Below the pieces are notes generated by a model. That model saw nothing but the letters and a program-made list of their open reading frames with translations, ran no database searches and was not told where the DNA came from. This document shows positions 1 through 5,175 of a stretch of DNA of 5,222 nt, piece by piece. How positions within the stretch are numbered: the stretch's first letter is position 1; each line of letters starts with the position of its first letter. The position numbers and the translations under genes are program-made. Source of the stretch: Akkermansia muciniphila (GTDB lineage: Bacteria > Verrucomicrobiota > Verrucomicrobiia > Limisphaerales > UBA9464); assembly GCA_945873715.1 (NCBI GenBank), contig CAMCFL010000276.1, positions 1 through 5,222 on the forward strand, written 5' to 3'.

Positions 1-1
1 C

Positions 2-592
2 AAGCTCATCCTCGCGGCGAATGCGCATCTGCCTCCGGACATCCGCGTCACCCACGCGGCAGTCGCCCGCCCCAACTTCCATGCGCGGTTCGATGCTTCC
101 GGGAAACAGTACCGGTACACCGTCTGGAATGAGGCATCGGAGAACCCGCTTCTGCGCACGCAGGCGTGGCATTTCCCGCGACCCGTCAACATCGCCGCCA
201 TGCGCGATGCCGCGGCCCGACTGGTCGGTCGACACGACTTCCTCGCCTTCTCCTCCACCCCCGGTTATCCGCGCGCGAACACCATCCGCAACCTGACCCG
301 GTGCGACGTGATCCGCTCCGGCTCCCGCCTGACCTTTGTCATCGAAGCCGACGGCTTCCTCTACAAGATGTGCCGCGGAATCGTGGGCACCCTCGTCCAG
401 GTGGGCGTGGGGCGCATCTCCCCCGAGCGGATCGTGCCCATGCTGGAAGCCCGGGACCGGTGCCTCGCCGGAATGACCGCGCCCGCCCTCGGCCTGGTCC
501 TGTGGAAGGTGTACTATCGGAAGCCCAGTGCTCACAGCGATCAGACCGATCAGTCCGATCGGACTGATCTCCCCCCCACGCTCGATGAGTAA
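2..592 (+). CDS. truA: tRNA pseudouridine synthase A, C-terminal part (5' end outside window)
   Basis: The reading frame is open from the window edge to TAA at 590-592 and encodes 196 residues. TruA converts uridines 38-40 of the tRNA anticodon arm to pseudouridine in the cytosol. The fragment shows FHARFDASGKQYRYTVWN (26-43), NDF-like HDFLAFSS (78-85) and GFLYKMCRGIVGTLVQVGVG (118-137), where R125 matches the conserved Arg of the family's MVRNIVG motif. The family's terminal block follows as APALGLVLWKVYY (160-172). By comparison with E. coli TruA (270 aa), about 80-90 N-terminal residues are missing, including the catalytic Asp of GRTDAGVHA, which should lie just upstream. After the YY at about 172 the protein carries an odd 24-residue tail, with Asp every third residue in its middle, encoded by a 9-bp-period DNA repeat. 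The last 8 bp overlap trmL, so the two genes are probably co-transcribed and coupled. Family assignment is firm. Whether the tail matters is unknown. Confidence 0.95.
   Translation, partial: KLILAANAHLPPDIRVTHAAVARPNFHARFDASGKQYRYTVWNEASENPLLRTQAWHFPRPVNIAAMRDAAARLVGRHDFLAFSSTPGYPRANTIRNLTRCDVIRSGSRLTFVIEADGFLYKMCRGIVGTLVQVGVGRISPERIVPMLEARDRCLAGMTAPALGLVLWKVYYRKPSAHSDQTDQSDRTDLPPTLDE
539..569. repeat. GATC array, 9-bp period, containing a perfect 22-bp palindrome
   Basis: GATC occurs at 539, 548, 557 and 566, exactly 9 bp apart, in units GATCAGACC, GATCAGTCC and GATCGGACT plus a final GATC. Positions 548-569 form a perfect palindrome. As RNA it would fold into a 9-bp stem (548-556 with 561-569) and a GAUC loop. 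The array is read in frame by truA as SDQTDQSDRTD, forming its C-terminal tail, and ends 15 bp before the trmL ATG. A second array with the same spacing lies at 2646-2676. A dispersed intergenic repeat that slid into the 3' end of truA is my inference. Confidence 0.75.
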
Positions 593-1079
593 AGCCCATC
601 CACCCCTGCGCATCGTGCTGCTCGAACCGGAGATCCCGCCGAACACCGGGAACATCGCCCGGCTGTGTGCGGGCACCGGGGCCGAATTGCATCTGATCGA
701 GCCGCTCGGCTTCGAGTTGAACGACCGCCAGTTGAAACGGGCCGGCATGGACTACTGGCAACACGTCCAGTGGAAGGTCTGGCCCGACTGGCCAGGCTTC
801 CGGGCGTCCCTTCCCGCCGGGAGTCGACTGTGGTTCATCGAGCAGGGCGCACCGAGGGGCTACCATCAGGCGACGTACGCGCCGGGAGATTGGCTGGTGT
901 TCGGACGCGAGACGGCCGGCCTGCCCACCGCCTTGATCCAGCAGAACGAAGCCACCTGGATCGACATCCCCATGGCCAACCCGGCCACCCGATCGCTCAA
1001 TCTGTCCAACTGCGTGGCGATCGTGTTGTTCGAAGCGCTGCGACAAACGGGATTCGAGCCGCCCCCCTCCACGGTGTAG
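585..1079 (+). CDS. trmL: tRNA (cytidine(34)-2'-O)-methyltransferase (SPOUT family)
   Basis: This 164-aa protein is close in length to E. coli TrmL (157 aa). TrmL uses S-adenosylmethionine to 2'-O-methylate the wobble nucleotide of tRNA-Leu isoacceptors, acting as a cytosolic dimer with a trefoil knot. Family signatures appear in order: EPEIPPNTGNIARLCAGTG (14-32), HLIEPLGF (36-43), KRAGMDYW (51-58), LVFGRETAGLP (104-114; SAM-pocket loop with the conserved GxE) and IPMANPATRSLNLSNCVAI (128-146; knot and conserved SLNLSN). I chose ATG 585 because MSKAHPPLRIVLLEPE places the first beta strand as in E. coli. The in-frame ATG at 528 would add 19 residues translated from the GATC repeat, which no family member needs. 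The start overlaps the truA stop (ATGAGTAA), implying translational coupling. No Shine-Dalgarno is visible; the bases before the ATG are a C-run, and a hairpin (548-569) sits just upstream. All key motifs are intact. Confidence 0.95.
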   Translation: MSKAHPPLRIVLLEPEIPPNTGNIARLCAGTGAELHLIEPLGFELNDRQLKRAGMDYWQHVQWKVWPDWPGFRASLPAGSRLWFIEQGAPRGYHQATYAPGDWLVFGRETAGLPTALIQQNEATWIDIPMANPATRSLNLSNCVAIVLFEALRQTGFEPPPSTV

Positions 1080-1106
1080 GCCCGCTGCCCCCAGCGGGCG
1101 TTTGTC
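1080..1106 (+). terminator. Hairpin after trmL, probable terminator
   Basis: Directly after the trmL stop, GCCCGCTG (1080-1087) pairs perfectly with CAGCGGGC (1092-1099) around a CCCC loop. The stem is 8 bp and very GC-rich. It is followed by GTTTGT, a weak T-tract, so it resembles an intrinsic terminator for the truA-trmL transcript in the 60-bp gap between convergent genes. The U-tract is short, so termination may be incomplete or factor-assisted. Confidence 0.55.
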
Positions 1107-1110
1107 CCAT

Positions 1111-1132
1111 GGCCGCCCGAGGGCAGGCGGCC
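1111..1132. terminator. Second hairpin between the convergent genes
   Basis: GGCCGCC (1111-1117) pairs with GGCGGCC (1126-1132) around an 8-nt loop. It lies 8 bp past the thiE stop on the minus strand and downstream of the trmL hairpin on the plus strand, so it could serve transcripts from either side. Neither side has a real T-run (TTCAGGTT follows on the plus strand). The placement suggests a transcription barrier between convergent operons; the function is inferred. Confidence 0.35.
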
Positions 1133-1139
1133 TTCAGGT

Positions 1140-1784
1140 TCACCCACCCGCCAACCGCGCCTTCAACGCCCGGGTCGCGCCCTCGACGTCCGCGGAGCGC
1201 AGGATCGCTGACACCACGCAGACGCGGGTGGCGCCTGCGTCGAGGACGGCATCCAGATTGCCCTCGTGGATTCCCCCGATCGCGAACCACGGCACCTTCG
1301 CATGCGCCGCCGCCCAACGGACATAATCGAGGGTGACGGCCGCACGTCCCGGTTTGGTTCCCGTGGGAAAGACCGGGCCCACTGCCACGTAATCGGCTCC
1401 GGCCGTCTCCGCACGGAGGAACTGGTCTGGCGCATGACTGCTCAATCCGAGCGCGGGACGAAACCCGGCTCCAGGGAGGTCCGATGCCTGATGATAGCCA
1501 GCATCGAAGAAGTCCTCCTGCCCGAGATGAACGCAGGGAACCCGGAGTTCGCAGCCGAGTTCCCAGTGGTCGTTGAGGACGAACCAGACGTCGGCCTCCC
1601 GGGTCACCGTCAAGACGGCCTCCGCAAGACGCCGCACTTCGTTGACGGAAGCACCCTTGGCGCGCACCTGAACCAGATCCGCTCCGCCTGCACACAATGC
1701 CCTGGCCAGGTGGGCGGGGTCGCGCCCATCGAGATAGGCGGCATCAACGAACCCGTAGAGCCGACATGCTTCCAGGGGCTTCAT
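1140..1784 (-). CDS. thiE: Thiamine-phosphate synthase
   Basis: This 214-aa protein, full length for the family, joins HMP pyrophosphate to the thiazole phosphate to give thiamine phosphate in the cytosol. It has the TIM-barrel order of ThiE: VQVRAKG (38-44; usually QLRxK, pyrophosphate-binding), VLNDHWELG (69-77; D72 equivalent to a Mg-binding Asp), HLGQED (86-91; D91 equivalent to the second Mg-binding Asp), GLSSH (113-117), GADYVAVGPVFPTGTKP (129-145; TGTK contacts substrate), AIGGI (168-172; phosphate loop) and VVSAI (190-194). All expected catalytic positions look present. The ATG shares its A with the TGA of the upstream pseudopilin (TGATG on the minus strand), so translation probably depends on re-initiation; no Shine-Dalgarno is visible. 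No other thiamine gene is in the window, so thiM, thiD or thiC must lie elsewhere. The remote paralogue TenI is possible, but the complete set of ThiE residues argues against it. Confidence 0.92.
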   Translation of the reverse strand: MKPLEACRLYGFVDAAYLDGRDPAHLARALCAGGADLVQVRAKGASVNEVRRLAEAVLTVTREADVWFVLNDHWELGCELRVPCVHLGQEDFFDAGYHQASDLPGAGFRPALGLSSHAPDQFLRAETAGADYVAVGPVFPTGTKPGRAAVTLDYVRWAAAHAKVPWFAIGGIHEGNLDAVLDAGATRVCVVSAILRSADVEGATRALKARLAGG

Positions 1785-2578
1785 CAGCGCGCGAACGGAT
1801 CAAAGTATTGGGCCGTCAGCGCGATCCGGGTATTCGACACGATCGGCAGCAGGACCCTGGCCTTCATGTACTCGACGTGCCCATCCATGAAGGTGTTGTT
1901 GAGCCCGCCGTTGTGGAGCGTTAGCTTGAAGTCGTCCACCGAGCCCCCCGGGCTGACGGAGGCATTCACCATGGCGAGGGGATCTTCCTGCATGAAGAGG
2001 AACTTGCCGGCCGGGTTCACGACCGAAGTCGTCTTCACTCCGAGCGGCGGGGTGCCCTTGTTGGGACGGCCGTCCACCAGAGCGTTCAGACTGTAATTCA
2101 CCCGCAGCGATTTGCCGATCAACCCGGAACTGGGGCACATATAGACCGGAAAGCTGTTGGTGTAGGCATCGACGTTGTTTCCGGTGGCCGGCCGGATCAC
2201 CGGCCTCGACATCACGTAGGGAAAGATCGAGCCCGCCTCGGCGTGGAAGCCGTAGGCACGCGGCGGTCGCGTCCAGTTCGCCTTGGTGTCCAGATCCGCG
2301 CGGCTTTGACCGCCCCAGGCCCAGTCGGCCGGGAGGTTTCCATCGGCCTCGCCCGCCCAGGCGTAGTACTCACGGCTATCTTCGGCGTACATCATCATGC
2401 CCAGTCCGAGCTGACGCATGTTGTTCTTGCACACCGCACCCCGTCCGGACTCCTTCGCACGGCCCAACGCGGGCAGGAGCATGCCGGCCAGGATCGCGAT
2501 GATGGCGATCACCACCAACAGTTCGATCAGCGTGAATGCAGACCGCCGGGCGCCACAGGGACTGTGAGTGCGAATCAT
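1784..2578 (-). CDS. Pseudopilin-like secreted protein with prepilin N-terminus and H-X9-DG C-terminus
   Basis: This 264-aa protein begins with a short basic leader (MIRTHSPCGARRSA), followed by FTLIELLVVIAIIAILAGML from residue 15. That is the class III signal of type IV pilins and type II secretion pseudopilins, with the conserved Glu at mature position 5 (E19) and one hydrophobic helix (15-35). The residue before the cut is Ala14 rather than the usual Gly. PALGRAKESGRGAVCKNN and NMRQLGLGMMMYAEDS (53-68) follow, as in the PVC pseudopilin families; MCPSSG lies at 147-152. The C-terminus has H222 and D232-G233 with exactly nine residues between (H-X9-DG motif), then HVEYMK. I chose ATG 2578: the upstream ATG at 2623 would add 15 residues before an already normal leader. 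The stop overlaps the thiE start. It is probably processed by a prepilin peptidase and anchored in or passed through the inner membrane. No substrate or partner is evident. Such proteins are typically one of many paralogues per genome. Confidence 0.88.
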   Translation of the reverse strand: MIRTHSPCGARRSAFTLIELLVVIAIIAILAGMLLPALGRAKESGRGAVCKNNMRQLGLGMMMYAEDSREYYAWAGEADGNLPADWAWGGQSRADLDTKANWTRPPRAYGFHAEAGSIFPYVMSRPVIRPATGNNVDAYTNSFPVYMCPSSGLIGKSLRVNYSLNALVDGRPNKGTPPLGVKTTSVVNPAGKFLFMQEDPLAMVNASVSPGGSVDDFKLTLHNGGLNNTFMDGHVEYMKARVLLPIVSNTRIALTAQYFDPFAR

Positions 2579-2595
2579 GGGAGGAGGACTGACGA

Positions 2596-2627
2596 AGTCT
2601 GCCCCGTTGGATCTCCGGGGCAAGACT
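2596..2627. promoter_or_regulatory. 11-bp stem-loop close to the pseudopilin start
   Basis: AGTCT (2596-2600) and GCCCCG (2601-2606) pair with CGGGGC (2616-2621) and AGACT (2623-2627), with a single bulged A at 2622 and a 9-nt loop. On the minus strand it would lie in the pseudopilin mRNA leader, ending 17 nt before the ATG, where it could affect ribosome access. It lacks a following T-tract on either strand, so a terminator is unlikely. Its role is inferred from position only. Confidence 0.4.
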
Positions 2628-2641
2628 CAATCTTCCCGGGA

Positions 2642-2676
2642 CGAGGATCAGCCTGATCCGACGGATCCTCGCGATC
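2642..2676. repeat. Second GATC array, 9-bp period, with an 8-bp inverted repeat
   Basis: GATC occurs at 2646, 2655, 2664 and 2673, again exactly 9 bp apart, in units GATCAGCCT, GATCCGACG and GATCCTCGC. CGAGGATC (2642-2649) is inverted as GATCCTCG (2664-2671) around a 14-nt spacer. The spacing and first five bases match the array at 539-569, while the rest has diverged. It sits in the leader region of the divergent genes. Confidence 0.6.
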
Positions 2677-2705
2677 GCACCCGAAACAGGCTTCTCAAGG
2701 CTTCG

Positions 2706-2724
2706 TCCGGGGGGTACTCCCGGA
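2706..2724. promoter_or_regulatory. Short stem-loop 20 bp before the GH13 start
   Basis: TCCGGG (2706-2711) pairs with CCCGGA (2719-2724) around the 7-nt loop GGGTACT. In the GH13 transcript it would sit about 20 nt upstream of the ATG, the place where a structure could influence initiation. It could also be an operator-like inverted repeat. Six base pairs in GC-rich DNA is modest evidence. Confidence 0.25.
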
Positions 2725-2744
2725 AGCGCTGCCCCCCACCTCGC

Positions 2745-4580
2745 ATGCGCCCCCGCATCTACCTGCTTCCCCTCCGACAGTTCTCCAACACGAACCCGAC
2801 CCGCAAGGTGAACGGAACCCTGGCGGAGAATGGCGTCGGAAAGTTCAGTGACCTGAACGATCGCGCCCTGATGTCGCTTCGCGACCTCGGCATCACCCAT
2901 GTCTGGCTTCTTGGCATCCTGCGTCAGGCCACCGGCACTGCCTACCCCGAAATCGGCCTGCCCGCCGATGATCCGGATCTGCTCAAGGGCATCGCCGGTT
3001 CTCCCTACGCCGTGCGCGATTGCTTCGATGTCTGCCCCGACTACGCGCAGGACCCGGGCCGCCGTCTCGAAGAGTTCCAGGCGCTGATCACGCGGATGCA
3101 TCAACACGGGCTCCGGGTGCTCATCGATTTCGTCCCCAATCACGTGGCCCGATCGCATCAGAGCGTGGTCCGCCCTGACCTCGAATTCGGACGGCAGGAC
3201 GATCGTTCGCAGTTCTTCGCACGCGACAATCACTTCTACCATCTGCCCGGCCAGGGCCCCCTGCTCCTTCCCACCGTCCAGGACGGTCAACCGCTCAGTG
3301 CCACCTGCCGGGTCCTGGGTGGGTGCGACGGTCGATTCGCCGGCGAATCCAATCAGGCCCGGGTGACCGGCAACAACGTGACTTCCTCCACCCCCGGTCC
3401 CGGCGACTGGTACGAGACCGTGAAGCTCAACTACGGCCACGATTTCTCCCAAGGGCGGAATGGTCTTCGGGAGTTCCCCGACGACACCCATCCGGACAAG
3501 CCCATCCCCGACACCTGGCATCGCATGGATGCCGTCCTCGCCCACTGGCAGGCGCTGGGCGTCGATGGCTTCCGCTGCGACATGGCCCATTGGATTCCCA
3601 TGGAGTTCTGGCGTTGGGTCATCGGCCGCGCGCGGGAGCGCCGTCCGGGCACCTGCTTCCTGGCCGAGGCCTATGAGGATGATCCCAACAAGCTCACCGA
3701 CAGCAATGTGCTGGTGGCGTTGGTGACCGCGGGATTCGATGCCGTGTACGACCACCAGGCCTACCAGACGTTGAAGGGGATCTTCGACGGCGTGAAATGG
3801 GCCAATGACCTCGATGCCATCCTCGGTTCGGTCGCGCCCCTGCATCAATCCCTGCGCTACGCCGAGAATCACGACGAGGTCCGGGTCGCCCATCCCCAGC
3901 ACTGGGGTGGCCTGGGGCCGCGCGTGGGGCTGGCGGTGTCCGCCCTGCTCTTCGGTCTCGGCAAGGGCCCCGTCCTGATCTACGGCGGCCAGGAGGTCGG
4001 CGAACCCGCCCGACATCCGGAAGGCTTCGGCGGAGGTCACGGCCGCACCAGCATCTTCGACTATGGTTCCATGCCGGAACTCGTCCGCTGGGTGAACCAC
4101 CATCGCTACGACGGCGGGCAACTCACGGAATCCCAACGCGCCCTCCGGGCCGACTACGCCCGGGTTCTGGCGACGCTGGAACACCCGGCGCTGGAGCAGG
4201 GGGAATTCATTCCGCTGAACCGGGACAACCTGTGGGATCCCGACTTCGGAAGACACCCGGGCGAAACCGCCAGCGGTCACTGGCTCTACGCCTGGATCCG
4301 GCACTGTCCCCTCACCCACCACACCCTCCTCTGTGTCGTGCATCTCCACGGCCACGACTCCCTTCGCGACGTCCGCATCCGGTTTCACAACGACCTGCTG
4401 CAACGACTGGCCCTCGACCTGGACTCGATCACCTGGACCGACGTGCTCGGGATCGGTTCCCCGCTTTCGATCGCCACGACCGTCGCCGGATTGCGGGAGG
4501 CCGGCCTGATGATCGGGGATCTCGAACCGCTCTCCGTGCGCTATCTCGAGGCGCGCCCGAAGCCATCACCGAAGCGCTGA
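2745..4580 (+). CDS. GH13 alpha-amylase-family enzyme, cytosolic
   Basis: This 611-aa protein has every GH13 conserved region on its (beta/alpha)8 barrel. Region I is DFVPNH (128-133). A long B-domain-like insert (about 134-225) leads into TVKLNYGHDF (226-235), in the place of region V. Region II is GFRCDMAH (275-282; R277 and nucleophile D279), region III FLAEAYED (305-312; acid/base E308) and region IV AENHDE (373-378; H376 and D377). GVGKFSDLNDRALMSLRDLGITHVWLLGI (about 30-58) is the usual first beta-alpha unit. Residues from about 465 on probably form the C-terminal beta domain. With an intact triad it should act on alpha-1,4-linked glucan or oligosaccharide by hydrolysis or transglycosylation; the subfamily is not clear. 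MAHWIPMEFW after the nucleophile recalls GlgE-type maltosyltransferases, but the NHDE of region IV is amylase-like. No signal peptide precedes MRPRIYLLPLRQF, so it is likely cytosolic. ATG 2745 was chosen because an in-frame ATG at 2568 would add 59 residues of repeat-derived sequence and run into the pseudopilin gene. No Shine-Dalgarno is visible. Confidence 0.9.
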   Translation: MRPRIYLLPLRQFSNTNPTRKVNGTLAENGVGKFSDLNDRALMSLRDLGITHVWLLGILRQATGTAYPEIGLPADDPDLLKGIAGSPYAVRDCFDVCPDYAQDPGRRLEEFQALITRMHQHGLRVLIDFVPNHVARSHQSVVRPDLEFGRQDDRSQFFARDNHFYHLPGQGPLLLPTVQDGQPLSATCRVLGGCDGRFAGESNQARVTGNNVTSSTPGPGDWYETVKLNYGHDFSQGRNGLREFPDDTHPDKPIPDTWHRMDAVLAHWQALGVDGFRCDMAHWIPMEFWRWVIGRARERRPGTCFLAEAYEDDPNKLTDSNVLVALVTAGFDAVYDHQAYQTLKGIFDGVKWANDLDAILGSVAPLHQSLRYAENHDEVRVAHPQHWGGLGPRVGLAVSALLFGLGKGPVLIYGGQEVGEPARHPEGFGGGHGRTSIFDYGSMPELVRWVNHHRYDGGQLTESQRALRADYARVLATLEHPALEQGEFIPLNRDNLWDPDFGRHPGETASGHWLYAWIRHCPLTHHTLLCVVHLHGHDSLRDVRIRFHNDLLQRLALDLDSITWTDVLGIGSPLSIATTVAGLREAGLMIGDLEPLSVRYLEARPKPSPKR

Positions 4581-4620
4581 TCCGGTTCCTCATCAGACTC
4601 CGCCTCCCGTTCCATTTCTG

Positions 4621-4645
4621 GCCGGGAACGCGTGCGTTCACCGGC
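4621..4645 (+). terminator. 10-bp hairpin downstream of the GH13 gene
   Basis: GCCGG (4621-4625) plus GAACG (4626-4630) pair with CGTTC (4635-4639) and CCGGC (4641-4645), with one bulged A at 4640 and a CGTG loop. It begins 41 bp after the GH13 stop, a fitting place for a transcript end or an mRNA-stabilising 3' stem. No T-run follows (ACGCTCCTCTGG), so intrinsic termination in the strict sense is doubtful. Confidence 0.45.
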
Positions 4646-4844
4646 ACGCTCCTCTGGCTAGCTGTTCCCGTTGGAGAAACTGATCGCCGCCTCGCAGGTG
4701 GCACCCAACCGGCGCGGAGCCAGATTCCCGCTGGTGGGAGGTCTCCTCCCGATGGGAGTCGTGTACCTGTCCTGGAACGGCAGCCGCGGATTGCTCGAGC
4801 AACACGCCTTCCTGGTGCCGGCGCCCTGGGCGAGCCTGTCAACC

Positions 4845-4867
4845 GGGCGCATCTTGACACTGCCCCC
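4845..4867 (+). repeat. Outer 23-bp inverted repeat, left arm
   Basis: This 23-bp sequence starts GGGCGCATC and ends TGACACTGCCCCC. Its inverted partner at 5176-5198 differs only at the tenth base (T here, C there). The copy includes a TTGACA hexamer, but no -10 box stands at the right distance, so I do not call a promoter. Confidence 0.8.
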
Positions 4868-4916
4868 CACCTGGCATCGGACAGCCTCGTCCGTTCCGAA
4901 CGCCCGAGGGGGCAAA

Positions 4917-4951
4917 GAAGTTGAACCGCGGATGGCGCGGATGGGACGGGA
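4917..4951 (+). repeat. Inner CGGAT-type repeat, 9-bp period, left copy
   Basis: After GAAGTTGA come the 9-bp units ACCGCGGAT (4925-4933), GGCGCGGAT (4934-4942) and the decayed GGGACGGGA (4943-4951). An inverted copy with the same register is at 5097-5132. Read in the plus frame it gives EPRMARMGR. Confidence 0.65.
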
Positions 4952-5096
4952 CTCCGTCACGGAATCAGGCCGTGGGATGAATCCCGATGCCCCCCACACC
5001 CGGGGGTACCGGCGGCCCGCCAGTACTGGGTTGGAGCGGACGCACGGAGGAACGCGAATGCCGAAGCGACAGGCACATTCGCCATCAGGTGTCTCC

Positions 5097-5132
5097 ATCC
5101 GTGTCATCCGCGATATCCGCGGTCAAAACTTC
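5097..5132 (-). repeat. Inner CGGAT-type repeat, 9-bp period, right copy
   Basis: On the minus strand GAAGTTTTG is followed by ACCGCGGAT (5123-5115), ATCGCGGAT (5114-5106) and GACACGGAT (5105-5097), all in a strict 9-bp period. It mirrors the copy at 4917-4951, with better-preserved third unit. Confidence 0.65.
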
Positions 5133-5175
5133 GGCGCGGGATCTGGGCCGCGGGTGAGGCGAGGGAAAGACCACC

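Larger units (their letters stand above)
2579..2744. promoter_or_regulatory. Divergent intergenic region between pseudopilin and GH13 genes
   Basis: This 166-bp gap must hold the promoters of both the minus-strand pseudopilin-thiE unit and the plus-strand GH13 gene, as the starts are back to back. I cannot point to a convincing sigma-70 promoter; the best minus-strand -35-like string is TTGAGA, with no matching -10 box. The gap is rich in inverted repeats, annotated separately, which may shape the two 5' leaders or bind a regulator. Neither flanking start has a clear Shine-Dalgarno. Confidence 0.5.

Noticed and set aside
539..569. Possible CRISPR or protein-coding tandem repeat
   Set aside because: Units are only 9 bp with no spacers, so it is not a CRISPR array.
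528..584. Upstream ATG giving TrmL 19 extra N-terminal residues
   Set aside because: The extra residues come from the GATC repeat, and homologues begin at the ATG at 585.
339..1046. A 235-codon minus-strand frame over truA and trmL
   Set aside because: Both plus-strand genes are firmly identified. This is a shadow frame.
1266..2096. A 276-codon plus-strand frame over thiE and the pseudopilin
   Set aside because: It is antisense to two recognised genes and has no recognisable motif.
2568..2744. Upstream ATG giving the GH13 enzyme 59 extra residues
   Set aside because: The extension is charged, repeat-derived sequence and would overlap the 5' end of the pseudopilin gene. The GH13 barrel begins normally just after the ATG at 2745.
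2376..4403. A 675-codon open frame on the minus strand opposite the GH13 gene
   Set aside because: It lies antisense to a gene with all GH13 motifs and overlaps the pseudopilin. Its translation is a low-complexity string rich in Gly, Val and Glu, typical of the shadow frame of a GC-rich gene, with no family signature.
4854..4882. TTGACA as a -35 box with a 17-bp spacer
   Set aside because: The hexamer at the right distance is TCGGAC, which does not resemble a -10 box, and the TTGACA is part of the 23-bp inverted repeat.
4658..5107. A 149-codon minus-strand frame in the final region
   Set aside because: It runs through the inverted repeats, and its translation shows no domain, helix or transmembrane pattern. 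It more likely reflects repeat sequence than a gene.
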